From Gracilimonas sp. (GTDB lineage Bacteria > Bacteroidota > Rhodothermia > Balneolales > Balneolaceae): a stretch of 64,000 nucleotides of DNA. Shown in pieces: positions 44,031 through 53,582 of the stretch (positions are counted from its first letter, which is position 1; each line of letters starts with the position of its first letter). The DNA is taken from the NCBI RefSeq assembly GCF_017641085.1, contig NZ_JAEPPI010000001.1, positions 868,001 through 932,000 on the forward strand. The letters are read 5' to 3'. Below the pieces are notes generated by a model. That model saw only the letters and a list, made by a program, of their open reading frames with translations. It had not been told where the DNA came from and did no database searches. Both the position numbers and the translations under genes were made by a program.

Positions 44031-44831
44031 ATGTTAAGGCAGATCACAAAAAGTCTTTATAAAAGAATGCATCCTCAAAACAGATGGGTTAACTTAAGCC
44101 GATATCTCATCAAAAAACGAACCTATTCTATGCGTAATGTCCTTATTTCCGAAGAAGCATCATTTAACCTCGACGTTCCCTACAAGCTGATTGAAACGGG
44201 AGATAAAGGAAAGAAACCCCTCATAGTATATTTGCACGGCTACAATCAAAACATAGAATATTTTGAAAAGAAAACTGCCCCGTTGTTAGAACTTGAAGCT
44301 TTTCATTTATTCATTCAGGCTCCGTATCCCATTTATGACACCTCCCGAAAGCTTAAAGTATCGCAATGGGGAAGAGCGTGGTATTTGTATGACGGTTCCC
44401 AGCAGCAGTTCTTACAATCGATGGAAAATGCCTCTCGTTTCATTCTGGAAATTATTGAGGATGTGAAAGAAAAGATTGAAATCAGCCGTATATGTCTGTT
44501 CGGCTACTCGATGGGTGGTTACCTGGGCGGATATTTTGCACTGTCGCGCTGGAAGCATGTAAACGATTTAATTGTGATTGGTGGACGTATTAAAACGGAA
44601 GCCTTTGATGGGAAAAGGGAACAGGCCCGTCACATACGGATATTAGCGCTGCACGGAAAAGACGATGACAGTGTATATCCGGAGCCACAGCAGCAGTGCG
44701 TGGAACTGTTGAAAAGTGAAGGGTTTAACGCGGAGTTTAAATTAGTGGAAGCTGGACATAAACTGGAGTCAATTTTTATAGAAGAAGCGAAAGACTGGCT
44801 GAAGGAATCAGGTTACGTTGAATCAAGTTGA
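44031..44831 (+). CDS. alpha/beta-hydrolase (esterase-like)
   Basis: This 266-residue protein has the strand-loop YLHGYNQNIEYF, the nucleophile elbow FGYSMGGYLGG, an acidic residue in LHGKDDDSVYPE and a His in EAGHKLES. It thus has a complete Ser-Asp-His set of the phospholipase/carboxylesterase or dienelactone-hydrolase type. No signal peptide is seen, so it is cytoplasmic. Translation could also start at ATG 44130, removing a basic N-terminal 33 residues. Confidence 0.82.
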   Translation: MLRQITKSLYKRMHPQNRWVNLSRYLIKKRTYSMRNVLISEEASFNLDVPYKLIETGDKGKKPLIVYLHGYNQNIEYFEKKTAPLLELEAFHLFIQAPYPIYDTSRKLKVSQWGRAWYLYDGSQQQFLQSMENASRFILEIIEDVKEKIEISRICLFGYSMGGYLGGYFALSRWKHVNDLIVIGGRIKTEAFDGKREQARHIRILALHGKDDDSVYPEPQQQCVELLKSEGFNAEFKLVEAGHKLESIFIEEAKDWLKESGYVESS

Positions 44832-44949
44832 TTTTTGTTATACTTTAGGCTCTAATGTTTGTTAAGTTATTTTAATTAAACTATTGCAAAGCAGTTCATA
44901 AATCATTACGATATCCCTGAAAACCGCTACAAAAACCCCGCGAACATAA

Positions 44950-45621
44950 ATGAATATATTAGTAATCGAAGATGATCCATCTGTCCGAACGCTTGTAAAG
45001 GCTGTTCTGGAGCACAACGGAAACTCCGTATCCACCGCTGATAATGCGACTGATGGTGAAGCCAATGCTGTAGGGAATGATTTTGATATGATCATACTCG
45101 ATTTGGGTTTACCGGATGGGGATGGCTACGAGGTATGTAAAAATATTCGCGACAAGAATGTCACCACACCCGTTCTGATCCTCTCCGGCGAGCAGGAAAC
45201 AGATGTAAAGGTGAAATGTTTAAAGGTAGGGGCAGATGACTACCTGACCAAACCCTTTAACACCGAAGAGTTGATAGCCCGAATGGATGCCATTAAAAGG
45301 CGTACAGAATCGGGAGGGGAGCAGCAGCTTACCTGTGGCGAACTTAAAGTGGATTTACTTAAGCGGGAGTTCTCCATTAAAAGTGAAAAAGTGCAGCTCA
45401 CTAATAATGAATTTAATCTGCTGGTTTACTTCCTTAAAAACCGAAATCGCGTGATTACACAGGAAGAACTGGCGGAGAAAGTTTGGGATATTCATTTTGA
45501 TACCCAGACCAACTATATCAATGTGTACATCAGTTACCTGAGAAAGAAAATCCGCGAACATTCTGAGGTGGACTATATTGAAACCATTCGCAAAAAAGGA
45601 TTTGTATTCCGTTGCGAATAA
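44950..45621 (+). CDS. OmpR-family response regulator
   Basis: This 223-residue protein has a receiver domain (residues 1-115). It contains the acidic pair in VIEDDPS, the phospho-acceptor Asp of MIILDLGLPDGDGY, the Thr/Ser of VLILSGE and the Lys of YLTKPF. A winged-helix DNA-binding domain (about 128-223) follows, containing LTNNEFNLLVYFL and the ending YIETIRKKGFVFRC. No histidine kinase gene is adjacent, so it is an orphan regulator here. A terminator follows at 45641. Confidence 0.93.
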   Translation: MNILVIEDDPSVRTLVKAVLEHNGNSVSTADNATDGEANAVGNDFDMIILDLGLPDGDGYEVCKNIRDKNVTTPVLILSGEQETDVKVKCLKVGADDYLTKPFNTEELIARMDAIKRRTESGGEQQLTCGELKVDLLKREFSIKSEKVQLTNNEFNLLVYFLKNRNRVITQEELAEKVWDIHFDTQTNYINVYISYLRKKIREHSEVDYIETIRKKGFVFRCE

Positions 45622-45640
45622 CATTTTAAATGAATTTACC

Positions 45641-45677
45641 AGCCTCGTATGCTATAGCCGTGTACGAGGCTTTTTTA
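45641..45677 (+). terminator. rho-independent terminator
   Basis: AGCCTCGTA (45641-45649) pairs perfectly with TACGAGGCT (45663-45671), followed by TTTTTT. Confidence 0.9.
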
Positions 45678-45687
45678 TTTTTAGCTT

Positions 45688-46380
45688 ATGGATGCATCTA
45701 CAAGGCAGGCAATCACCGAACACCTGAAAGAATTTGCCACTGAGGCACGGTGGCAAAAGATTCAAGAAGTTGTACAGCAACGCACCCGGCATATTTGTGT
45801 GGTGGTTGAAGATATTTACCAGCCTCATAACGCCAGTGCGGTATTGCGGAGCTGTGACGGATTTGGCATTCAGGATGTGCATATTATTGAAAACTCCAAC
45901 ACCTTCGATGCTTCCACGCAGGTTACCATAGGCGCCGATCAGTGGCTGACTTTGCACCGGTACAGGGAAAAGCGAAAAGATAACACCGAACTTTGTTTTA
46001 ACAGGTTAAAGGAGCAGGGGTTTAAAGTGATAGCAACCTCGCCGCATGAAAATGATACCAACCTGAACGATCTCCCTCTTGATCAGAAAACAGCGCTCGT
46101 TTTTGGAACCGAACTCGACGGAATTAGTGAGCGGGCTAAAGAGATGGCCGATGGTTTTGTCAAAATCCCCATGGCCGGCTTCAGCGAAAGCTTTAATATT
46201 TCTGTGAGCGCTGCGGTTTGCCTGTATAACGTAACCCGGCGACTCAGAGCCTCAGAAATAAACTGGAAGCTCTCCGATAACGAACTTGAAGAGTTAAAAT
46301 ATCAGTGGCTAAAAAAATCCATTAAAGCCGGCGAACAAATCGAAAAAGCTTTCCTGCAGGAAAAAGGGCTGTCTCTTTAA
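45688..46380 (+). CDS. trmH: tRNA (guanosine-18-2'-O)-methyltransferase TrmH
   Basis: This 230-residue SPOUT methyltransferase has the three family motifs: NASAVLRSCDGFG, VFGTELDGIS and IPMAGFSESFNISVSAAVCLY. A C-terminal helical extension (LKYQWLKKSIKAGEQIEKAFL) is typical of TrmH, which methylates G18 in the tRNA D-loop. Its length is close to E. coli TrmH (229). The start lies directly behind the preceding terminator, suggesting its promoter overlaps that hairpin. Confidence 0.92.
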   Translation: MDASTRQAITEHLKEFATEARWQKIQEVVQQRTRHICVVVEDIYQPHNASAVLRSCDGFGIQDVHIIENSNTFDASTQVTIGADQWLTLHRYREKRKDNTELCFNRLKEQGFKVIATSPHENDTNLNDLPLDQKTALVFGTELDGISERAKEMADGFVKIPMAGFSESFNISVSAAVCLYNVTRRLRASEINWKLSDNELEELKYQWLKKSIKAGEQIEKAFLQEKGLSL

Positions 46381-46383
46381 GGA

Positions 46384-47757
46384 TTACCGGGGCAGTCTTT
46401 CTTCAATATCTGCCACGGCATAGGCAAATACAGCCATGGTAGCCACGCACTCATTGAAGTCTTCCTTGTTCAGCTTGTCCATGGTATCGGCGCCTGTGTG
46501 GTGGTACCAGAAGTAGCGGGAGCCATCCACAACCAAACCCATTCCAGGCACACCATCTCGCATCAACGGACCAATATCTGCTCCGCCTCCGCCTTTGGTA
46601 ACCTGTCCTGATTCAATAGGCCGCAGGGTAGTGCCGATTTCAGACAGAATATCATAAGCGCGTTCACTTCCGGAAAACCCAAACCCGATGGGGTCAAAAA
46701 CCCCGGCATCAGATTCAATAGCCAGTACATGGTTTTCCAGAGATTTCTCTTCCTCTTTTACCCAGCGGTGATACTCTCCCGCACCGCGCAGTCCGTTTTC
46801 CTCATTGGTCCATAGTACTACCCGAATGGTTCGCTTGGGTTTGATACCCAATTCATTCATTAATCGAACGGCTTCCCATGCAGCTATACAACCTCCGCCA
46901 TCGTCCATCACGCCCTGGCCCACATCCCAGGAATCAATATGTCCTCCCATCACTATAATTTCTTCCGGGAATTCGGTTCCTTTTATCTCGGCGATCACAT
47001 TTCGGGATTCAGTATCCGGCAGTGTCCGGGCCTGTATGTTCAGGTTGATTTCAATCTTCTCGCCCCGGTCATATAATCGTTGTATCAGCATGGCATCTTC
47101 TATGGTGATGGCTGCATGGGGAATCTTCTTTACTTCATCGTCATAATACATTGTTCCGGTATGCGGAGTTTGCATGGAATAAGGGCCAACTGAACGAATG
47201 ATACTTGCCACTGCGCCGTGCCTGGCTGCCTCGATGGCACCGTTTACCCGATATTGTACGGTACGGCCGTAGGACGTAAATTCAGCGTTATACAGAACAA
47301 TCTTACCCTCTACCTGCTCTTTAACCTTATCGAGTTCGTCAAAACTCTTAACTACGATTACTTCGGCTGATATTCCGCCCTCCGGAGTGGCAACACTGCC
47401 CCCAAGGCTTAGCATTGGTAAATTCTTTTCCCGGGGTGAAAGCAACGTAGCCGACTCCTCGCCGCGTACCCAATGAGGAACCATCACCGGCTGTGTCCAC
47501 ACTTTATCAAAACCGTCTTCTTCCATAGTTTCCACAATCCAGTCGATGGAATTTTCCAGATTTTCAGAACCACTGAATCGTGCTCCAAAAGTATCGGCCA
47601 TGTAGGTCAGGCGTTCCCAGGCTACATCACTGCCCATCGCTTTTTCAATAAGCTGTTGAGCATGTTCTTTGTGCTGATTGGTGAGCACCGATTGCGCCTT
47701 CGTTAAGTTGGGAGACAGGAGGAATACAGAGAGGAGAATGGGTAGGATGTATTTCAT
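46384..47757 (-). CDS. M28 zinc aminopeptidase (carboxypeptidase Q-like)
   Basis: This 457-residue protein has a signal peptide ending TKAQ. A protease-associated (PA) domain lies in the middle, and the M28 zinc site is visible in GGHIDSWDVGQGVMDDGGG, WTNEENGLRGAGEY, the ESDAGVFDP stretch and YHHTGADTMDKL. These supply both zinc ligands and the catalytic Glu. It probably trims peptides in the periplasm. It converges with trmH, 3 nt apart. Confidence 0.92.
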   Translation of the reverse strand: MKYILPILLSVFLLSPNLTKAQSVLTNQHKEHAQQLIEKAMGSDVAWERLTYMADTFGARFSGSENLENSIDWIVETMEEDGFDKVWTQPVMVPHWVRGEESATLLSPREKNLPMLSLGGSVATPEGGISAEVIVVKSFDELDKVKEQVEGKIVLYNAEFTSYGRTVQYRVNGAIEAARHGAVASIIRSVGPYSMQTPHTGTMYYDDEVKKIPHAAITIEDAMLIQRLYDRGEKIEINLNIQARTLPDTESRNVIAEIKGTEFPEEIIVMGGHIDSWDVGQGVMDDGGGCIAAWEAVRLMNELGIKPKRTIRVVLWTNEENGLRGAGEYHRWVKEEEKSLENHVLAIESDAGVFDPIGFGFSGSERAYDILSEIGTTLRPIESGQVTKGGGGADIGPLMRDGVPGMGLVVDGSRYFWYHHTGADTMDKLNKEDFNECVATMAVFAYAVADIEERLPR

Positions 47758-47820
47758 GGCATTGAGTGATTCATTTTTGTGAACGAATCAAAGAAAGGGA
47801 AAAGCGATGTTCAATGCCAC

Positions 47821-47853
47821 AAAAAACCCCGGATATAAATTATAAGCGGGGCT
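47821..47853 (-). terminator. rho-independent terminator of the M23 gene
   Basis: On the minus strand AGCCCCG pairs with CGGGG around an AT-rich loop and is followed by TTTTTT (complement of 47821-47826), 12 nt after the stop codon. Confidence 0.75.
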
Positions 47854-47864
47854 GGTTAGGTCGT

Positions 47865-48839
47865 TTAGTCAAGGGAGTTTTTATTCGTCTCCGATATCTC
47901 TTTAAACATTGCATATTCTTCCGGGGAAGTATCGGCAAAGAGATAATAGATCGGATCTACCGGCTCGCCTTTGAAATGAACTTCGTAATGAAGGTGAGGT
48001 CCTTCAGATAGTCCGGAATCGCCGGCCATGCCGATTTGCTCACCACGTTCTACTTCACTTCCGTTTTTAATGCCTTTAGCCAGGCCGGAGAGGTGTGCGT
48101 ATAACGTTTCGAAGCCAAAGCCATGATCTACAATTACTACAAGGCCAAGGGTTCCTTTACGACCTGCAAATCGGATTTTACCGTTTCCGGTTGTAAATAC
48201 GGGATCCCCTATATCTGCCCGGAAGTCTAATCCATTGTGCCGGCGGTTGTATTTCAGAATTGGGTGGTAGCGAACGCCATAACCACTCAATAAAATTCCA
48301 GAGGTGGGTTTGATAGCCGGGATATGGCTCATCTTCTCTTTATTCACGTTGTACTGGCTTTTAATTTCTTCAAAGCTCAATTTCTGAATGCCAATACGCC
48401 GCTCGAGGTTATCTACTTTGGAAGCCGTCCATTTCAATAATTCCGAAGTGGATTCATTATATACGTCAAATTCGTTATAAGGATCAGAGCCACCCACACC
48501 GGCCTGTCTTTCTTCGTAGGAAATTTGATCCATCCCCAGTACAGAGCGGTACATCTCATTATCTTTTTCAGCTATAGCTGTGATTTGTTCATCCAAGTCC
48601 ACAAGTGCATCTTTGGTGCTTTCCAGCTGTTCGTAGAGGGCTTCATTTTCGGCTTTAAGGGCGAGTTCAGCCGGGGTTCCGATGTAGGTAGAGAGGAGGA
48701 TAATACCAATGCCGGTCAAAACCACACCGGACAAGATCCAAATAGAAAGGTTATAAACAACCTGTTCGAGGCGATTGTACTCAATAGGTACAAATTCGCA
48801 ATTCGTTTCGTCGTAGTAATAGTGATTTTTTATTGACAT
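47865..48839 (-). CDS. membrane-anchored M23 peptidase
   Basis: This 324-residue protein has a short cytoplasmic start and one membrane helix (about 28-50). A periplasmic coiled coil (about 60-165) leads to a C-terminal LytM domain. The zinc motifs RRHNGLDFRAD and GPHLHYEVHF are intact, so it can cut peptidoglycan. The layout resembles the MepM/EnvC-type envelope proteins of Bacteroidetes. It is followed by a terminator and is probably a single gene. Confidence 0.92.
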   Translation of the reverse strand: MSIKNHYYYDETNCEFVPIEYNRLEQVVYNLSIWILSGVVLTGIGIILLSTYIGTPAELALKAENEALYEQLESTKDALVDLDEQITAIAEKDNEMYRSVLGMDQISYEERQAGVGGSDPYNEFDVYNESTSELLKWTASKVDNLERRIGIQKLSFEEIKSQYNVNKEKMSHIPAIKPTSGILLSGYGVRYHPILKYNRRHNGLDFRADIGDPVFTTGNGKIRFAGRKGTLGLVVIVDHGFGFETLYAHLSGLAKGIKNGSEVERGEQIGMAGDSGLSEGPHLHYEVHFKGEPVDPIYYLFADTSPEEYAMFKEISETNKNSLD

Positions 48840-48922
48840 ATACTAACCTTGTTCCAAAACTTGCCTAAGATAGTAACCTTCGTATCACATTCAAAGAGTA
48901 AGCCGGAACTCTAATGTTACAG

Positions 48923-49954
48923 TTATTCAATATCTCCTTCAAAGTATTCGATAGCTCTTTTAGGAGTCATGTCCCGTCCTTTTGTTTTTTCGCCAATGCT
49001 CGACTTAATCCTGTCCTGGAATGCTTTTGCGGGATCGTACCCATAATGTTTCAATAAATAATTCATAGCAATTACTTCTGCTATCACCGTAATGTTTTTA
49101 CCGGGGGTGATAGGGAGGTGGATGAGGGGAATTTCCAATCCTAATACATTTACTGAATCGTGATTTAAACCGGTTCTTTCTACTTCGCGGGTTTCATCCC
49201 ACAGGGTCAGCTCCAAAACCACCTCTAATCGTTTCTGGTATCGGATAGCGCGAATCCCGAACATCGACATCACGTCCACAATACCGAGCCCTCTGATTTC
49301 CATAAAGTGTTTACTCATTTCCGTAGCCGACGACATCAACACATTGTTCTTTTTGGTAAGCATCACAACGTCATCAGCTACCAGGCGGTGTCCGCGTTCA
49401 ACCAGGTCGAGGGCAACCTCACTTTTACCGATACCGGACTTTCCCGCTACCAAAATCCCGATTCCATATACATCCATCATAGAACCGTGAACCATAGTTT
49501 GAATGGCAAACTGATCTTCCAGGAAATCCCGCAGAATGTACATAAAACGGGTGGTTTCAAGGGGGGTGGAGAAGATGGGGATGTTGGCTTCTTTTGCAAT
49601 CTGGAATAAATTCTCGGGCAGCTTATTGCTATCGGTGAGGAAGATAACTGGGATATCAAACTGCGTGATATTCCGGAACGACTCTTCCTGTTTGTCTTTA
49701 CCCATGTGCTCCAGAAACTGGGTTTCGGTATTCCCGATAATCTGAATTCGTTGGTAGGTAAAAAGCTTTTTATACCCGGCAAGCGCCAATCCCGGTCGGT
49801 GCAAATCGGCTTCCACCACATAATGGTCTTCAGCACAATTTTCAGATACGCACGCTTCTAAATTAATATTTACGCGCTCTCGCAGCTTTTTAACAAGGTA
49901 AGCCACGCTAATCTTGTCTTTGCGCGGAATTGGTGCTTGGGGCGAAAATGGCAT
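48923..49954 (-). CDS. hprK: HPr kinase/phosphorylase
   Basis: This 343-residue protein has an N-terminal HprK domain and a P-loop GKSGIGKSEVALDLVERGH near residues 174-192. The family signature EIRGLGIVDV and the C-terminal capsule motif follow. HprK phosphorylates and dephosphorylates a Ser of HPr in carbon regulation. In this window no PTS sugar permease or HPr gene is present, so the partner must lie elsewhere. It follows hpf with an 18-nt gap. Confidence 0.94.
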   Translation of the reverse strand: MPFSPQAPIPRKDKISVAYLVKKLRERVNINLEACVSENCAEDHYVVEADLHRPGLALAGYKKLFTYQRIQIIGNTETQFLEHMGKDKQEESFRNITQFDIPVIFLTDSNKLPENLFQIAKEANIPIFSTPLETTRFMYILRDFLEDQFAIQTMVHGSMMDVYGIGILVAGKSGIGKSEVALDLVERGHRLVADDVVMLTKKNNVLMSSATEMSKHFMEIRGLGIVDVMSMFGIRAIRYQKRLEVVLELTLWDETREVERTGLNHDSVNVLGLEIPLIHLPITPGKNITVIAEVIAMNYLLKHYGYDPAKAFQDRIKSSIGEKTKGRDMTPKRAIEYFEGDIE

Positions 49955-49972
49955 AGATTTTAAATTATATGG

Positions 49973-50272
49973 TTAGTTGACAGCATGCATTTTTTCCTTG
50001 TACTTCTTCAGCTGTCGGCTTACGGTTTCTACCGCATTATGCACAGCCTGTTCGTAGGAGCCGGCCGATTCTTTCGCCGTTAAAACTTTACGGGGTACTT
50101 TTACAATAATTTCAGCCTGCTGTGGATTCTCGTCGGAGGGAGTAGGTTGCAAAATAATATCGCACATTACAATCCGGTCATAAAACTGTTCCAGTTTCTC
50201 CACACTGTCTCTGCAGTATTGTTGAAGGTCAGCGCTGGCTTCAAAATGGCGTGCTGTGAATGTAGTTTTCAT
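49973..50272 (-). CDS. hpf: ribosome hibernation factor HPF/RaiA
   Basis: This 99-residue protein has the HPF beta-alpha-beta-beta-beta-alpha core: MKTTFTARHFEASADLQQYCRDSVEKLEQFYDR at the start and AVHNAVETVSRQLKKYKEKM at the end. It is the short form without the C-terminal dimerisation domain of long HPF. It would bind the ribosomal decoding region during slow growth. Order xer-hpf-hprK suggests one transcript. Confidence 0.93.
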   Translation of the reverse strand: MKTTFTARHFEASADLQQYCRDSVEKLEQFYDRIVMCDIILQPTPSDENPQQAEIIVKVPRKVLTAKESAGSYEQAVHNAVETVSRQLKKYKEKMHAVN

Positions 50273-50304
50273 ATTCTACTCCTTAATTTATAGTTATGTA
50301 ATTA

Positions 50305-51222
50305 TTACGTTTTTGCTCTTGGGTGGGCTTGCTCATACACATTCTTAAGCCTTTCCATGCTTGTGTGCGTGTAAACCTGCGTTGCCGCTAAGTTGGCATG
50401 CCCTAAAAACTCTTTGATGATTCTTATATCCGCTCCGTTGTCGAGCATGTGAGTTGCAAAACTATGCCTTAAAACGTGTGGACTTTTCTGAGTGACCTCA
50501 CTGGTCTGTTTTAAATAATTTTCAACCATCGACTGAACAGCCCGGTCATAAATCCGCTGACCGCTTGCGGCAAGGAACAGTGCTTTTTTTGCGTCGCTAT
50601 CGGTGCGTTCTCCGTATAATTCCGGTCTTCGTTTAATGAATTGTTTTAGGATGGAAGCCACTGTGTTACCCAATGGAATAATCCGTTGTTTATTGCCCTT
50701 ACCGTGAACGGTAACTTGCCGTTGCTTTAAGTCGATGTCTGTAATGTTCAGTCCGGTCAATTCACTCAGCCGCATTCCGGTTCCATAAAAAAGCTCGAGG
50801 ATCGCTCTGTCCTGCAGTCCGCTTATGGTGTCGGTATTCACATTGTCCATCATGCGGGAGATGTCTTCAACAGTAGCTGTTTTGGGCAGTGTTTGTTCTT
50901 TCTTGGGTACAACCAGCAGGTGGGCGGGATTTTTATCAATGTGTCCCCGCTTAAAGCAGTATTTAAAAAAAGATCGGAGTGCGGCAACCTTGCGGGCAAT
51001 GGATGTTTTTGCCAATCCCTTTTCGGAAAGATCTCCCAACCATAACCGGATGTTTAAGCGGGTGATCGATGAAATATCAACCTGTTCATTCGTCTGTTCA
51101 TTTACATGAGCTGTGAATTCGAGAAAAGAACTCAGATCATTTTGATAAGAGGTAATGGTATGTTCCGAAGCATTTCGTTCTACACTCAGGTATTTCAGAT
51201 ATTTCTCGATCAATGCTTTCAT
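50305..51222 (-). CDS. XerC/XerD-type tyrosine recombinase
   Basis: This protein of 305 residues carries a SAM-like N-terminal domain (1-90) and the catalytic set: the Arg of YGTGMRLSEL, the Lys of VHGKGNKQR, HVLRHSFATHML, and LGHANLAATQVYTH with the Tyr nucleophile. Such enzymes resolve chromosome dimers at dif. It lacks the IntI-specific insert, so it is distinct from the integron integrase at 5177. The ATG at 51222 was chosen because GAGGT precedes it by a few bases; a TTG at 51231 is in frame. Confidence 0.92.
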   Translation of the reverse strand: MKALIEKYLKYLSVERNASEHTITSYQNDLSSFLEFTAHVNEQTNEQVDISSITRLNIRLWLGDLSEKGLAKTSIARKVAALRSFFKYCFKRGHIDKNPAHLLVVPKKEQTLPKTATVEDISRMMDNVNTDTISGLQDRAILELFYGTGMRLSELTGLNITDIDLKQRQVTVHGKGNKQRIIPLGNTVASILKQFIKRRPELYGERTDSDAKKALFLAASGQRIYDRAVQSMVENYLKQTSEVTQKSPHVLRHSFATHMLDNGADIRIIKEFLGHANLAATQVYTHTSMERLKNVYEQAHPRAKT

Positions 51223-51288
51223 ACACCTCAAATATGTCTATGTATCTGCAAAAAAGAAAACACTTATTAGTGAAGAACGGATAAATTT

Positions 51289-52440
51289 TTAACCGACTTC
51301 ACGACCTTTCCAGCGGGCTCTTTTTCCGGTAAAGTGGTCCCATAAGCATCGAATACCAAGCACTTCATACCAAAGTATGGTTACAGGCTGCAAAAGGCTC
51401 ATAATTGGATTCCAGCTAAACCTGAAGTCAAGAAGCCAGCGCTGGATCACAAAAACTCCAATCAGTATAGCTGCAAGTTGTTGAGAGCCGGAAGCTCCGA
51501 AGAACAAAGCCAAAAACGGGATCACAAACACGATGAACTGCATTGAAGCCATGAAAAGAAAGAGGGGGACGTTTCTGCCAAATCCCACAAAGAAATTCTT
51601 GCGGAGTCCCTCAAATATTTCTTTATGAGAGCGATACATCCGGCAATTCACCGTTCCAACTCCGTCAAACATAGTTATGGTGAGGCCTTTTCGCTTTACG
51701 TTTTTTGCCAGCTCCACATCCTCCACAATTTCTTGTTTTACGGATGAATGTCCGCCAATCGCCGAGTAGGCTTTTTTATTGAAGGCGATAAACTGTCCAC
51801 AGGCGGCTGCAAATTGAGGGGCCATTTTCTGCCGAAGATTCCGGGGAAGCCATCTGGGATTTTGTTCCACATACTTTGCAGGCAGCAGGGTAAAGAGTCC
51901 GTAATATATCATCGGGATAATCAGCTTTTCCCAGAAGGTGACGACCTGCTGTTTCGGCCAAACGGTGATTACATCGGATGTTTGAAGCACCTGAACAGCT
52001 TTTGAGACCGCATCTTCTTCCAGCCACACATCGGCATCGATAAAGATGAGGTAAGAACCCTTTGCGTGTTCGCTCAACTGATGACAAGCCCAGGGTTTGC
52101 CCAGCCAGTCATCCGGTTTTGGCAGGCCTTTCAGGTGATGCAGGTTGTTAATGATTCCGCTTAGCTTGTCCAGTATCTCCGTGGTTTTGTCGGTGGAGTT
52201 GTCGTCCAGCACCAGCACCTCAAAGTTTGCATAATCCTGTTTCAGGGCCGAAGTGACACAATGCTCTATAACCGCCTCTTCGTTGCGTGCTGGAATGCAA
52301 ATGCTTACCAACGGTGCTTCACTTGCTTTAACTGTTGAGGGAGACTGTTTTGAAAGGGAGCGGAATTCAAACCAGTTTCGTACAAAAACAAAAACCGTAA
52401 AACCGATATAAGTAGCTGCGATGTAAAGAAGTATGTCCAT
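51289..52440 (-). CDS. family 2 glycosyltransferase, carotenoid-type candidate
   Basis: This protein of 383 residues has an N-terminal membrane helix, a GT2 domain with VSICIPARNEEAVIEHC, VLVLDDNSTDKT and FIDADVWLEEDA (DxD) and a later EDVELAKNVKRKG. Two or three helices lie at the C-terminus. This architecture matches CrtQ/CruC-like enzymes that glycosylate carotenoids. A divergent CrtC-type gene begins 59 nt away and an acyltransferase follows that, which supports the assignment. It could instead act on a lipid. Start 52440 was chosen (MDILLYI) over an in-frame codon 13 residues earlier. Confidence 0.75.
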   Translation of the reverse strand: MDILLYIAATYIGFTVFVFVRNWFEFRSLSKQSPSTVKASEAPLVSICIPARNEEAVIEHCVTSALKQDYANFEVLVLDDNSTDKTTEILDKLSGIINNLHHLKGLPKPDDWLGKPWACHQLSEHAKGSYLIFIDADVWLEEDAVSKAVQVLQTSDVITVWPKQQVVTFWEKLIIPMIYYGLFTLLPAKYVEQNPRWLPRNLRQKMAPQFAAACGQFIAFNKKAYSAIGGHSSVKQEIVEDVELAKNVKRKGLTITMFDGVGTVNCRMYRSHKEIFEGLRKNFFVGFGRNVPLFLFMASMQFIVFVIPFLALFFGASGSQQLAAILIGVFVIQRWLLDFRFSWNPIMSLLQPVTILWYEVLGIRCLWDHFTGKRARWKGREVG

Positions 52441-52465
52441 TGAACGAAAGTTAGCAAACAGTTCG

Positions 52466-52496
52466 TTGCCGTTCACCAATACGATTATTTTATTTG
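52466..52496 (+). promoter_or_regulatory. candidate promoter of the crtC-like gene
   Basis: TTG (52466-52468) and TTTATTTG (52489-52496) are 20 bp apart; the second is one base off TAnnTTTG. It ends 3 nt before the ATG at 52500, so the transcript may be leaderless. Confidence 0.42.
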
Positions 52497-52499
52497 ATC

Positions 52500-53567
52500 A
52501 TGAATATATCTACAGACGTCAGGCATATAACTCCGGATTTTAACAAGTCGTTCGGCGGGTACGAGTGGTGGTATTTCGATGGTTTAAGTGAGGATGGCCG
52601 GCAGGGTTTCGTCATCATTCTGTACCAAACCAATCCTTTTTCCATTCAATATATCCGCGATTTAGAAGAAAACAGGGTTCGTGAGGTTTCCTATCCGGCC
52701 ATTAGTGTTTCACTGTATAAGGATGGAGAGACGGTGTACTACAGCTTCCTCGAATTTGGAAGTGATGAGTTTAGCTGGGATGAAGACAAGAAAAAGCTTT
52801 CGGTTAAGAATGATTCTGTTATCTACCGGCTTGATCAGAATGAATCCGGCTTTGAAATCACTTTGAGACAGGAGCTGCCATCGGGGCATAAGGTTGAAGG
52901 AACGGTTGCCGGGAAAGCACCGGTAGCGGATAAAACTCTGATACAATCAACAAGCGAAGACCGCCACAGTTGGAATTTGTTGTTCCCTCAGGTATCAGTT
53001 GAGACAAAGCTGAATATCATTGGCAGGAATGGGGAAGAGGAGCTGAACTTTTCGGGTGCAGGATATCATGATCACAATACAGGACACGAACCGATGAAAG
53101 AGAGCTTCCGGGATTGGTACTGGGGAAGGTATCACTTCAAAGATTTCACTCTTGTTTATTACCTGATGCAAAAAAGGAACACCGAGCAATTTGAAGCCTG
53201 GCTAATCGACCGGGAAAGTCAGCAGGTGCTGGAGAAATTCAGCGATGCAGAAATGAGCTATTTCACCCGAAATTGGTTTGGATTGAAATCAGCCCGAAAA
53301 ATTGAGTTAAAAGCAAGTGAAGCTACTGTAAATATTCAATGTAGCACTAAAATCGATGATGGGCCTTTTTATCAAAGATTTAAAGGTGAATCTATTTTAA
53401 GGTATAGCGATCAAGTCTATGCGGCACATGGTATTTCAGAGTATATATACCCCCTGAATATCTACAATCGGGTATTTTGGCCATTAGTGAAAATGAGGCT
53501 GAATGATAATCAACAGAACCCACACTGGGTGCAAAAATCCCGCCGTATGTATCCATGGACATGGTAA
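52500..53567 (+). CDS. CrtC-type carotenoid 1,2-hydratase family protein
   Basis: This protein of 355 residues starts with NISTDVRHITPDFNKSFGGYEWWYFDGLSEDG, the N-terminal lipocalin-like signature of the CrtC/AttH family. It also has the GAGYHDHNTGHEPM and WYWGRYHF motifs. CrtC adds water to the terminal double bond of acyclic carotenoids, giving the tertiary hydroxyl that a glycosyltransferase can use. Other members of the superfamily act on other lipids, so the substrate is inferred from the neighbours. Start ATG 52500 was preferred over the TTG at 52494. Confidence 0.8.
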   Translation: MNISTDVRHITPDFNKSFGGYEWWYFDGLSEDGRQGFVIILYQTNPFSIQYIRDLEENRVREVSYPAISVSLYKDGETVYYSFLEFGSDEFSWDEDKKKLSVKNDSVIYRLDQNESGFEITLRQELPSGHKVEGTVAGKAPVADKTLIQSTSEDRHSWNLLFPQVSVETKLNIIGRNGEEELNFSGAGYHDHNTGHEPMKESFRDWYWGRYHFKDFTLVYYLMQKRNTEQFEAWLIDRESQQVLEKFSDAEMSYFTRNWFGLKSARKIELKASEATVNIQCSTKIDDGPFYQRFKGESILRYSDQVYAAHGISEYIYPLNIYNRVFWPLVKMRLNDNQQNPHWVQKSRRMYPWTW

Positions 53568-53582
53568 CCTAAATTATTTAGG

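Noticed and set aside
50305..51222. Phage or transposon integrase
   Set aside because: The protein is a simple XerC/D type of normal length sitting with hpf and hprK; no phage genes or att repeats are nearby.
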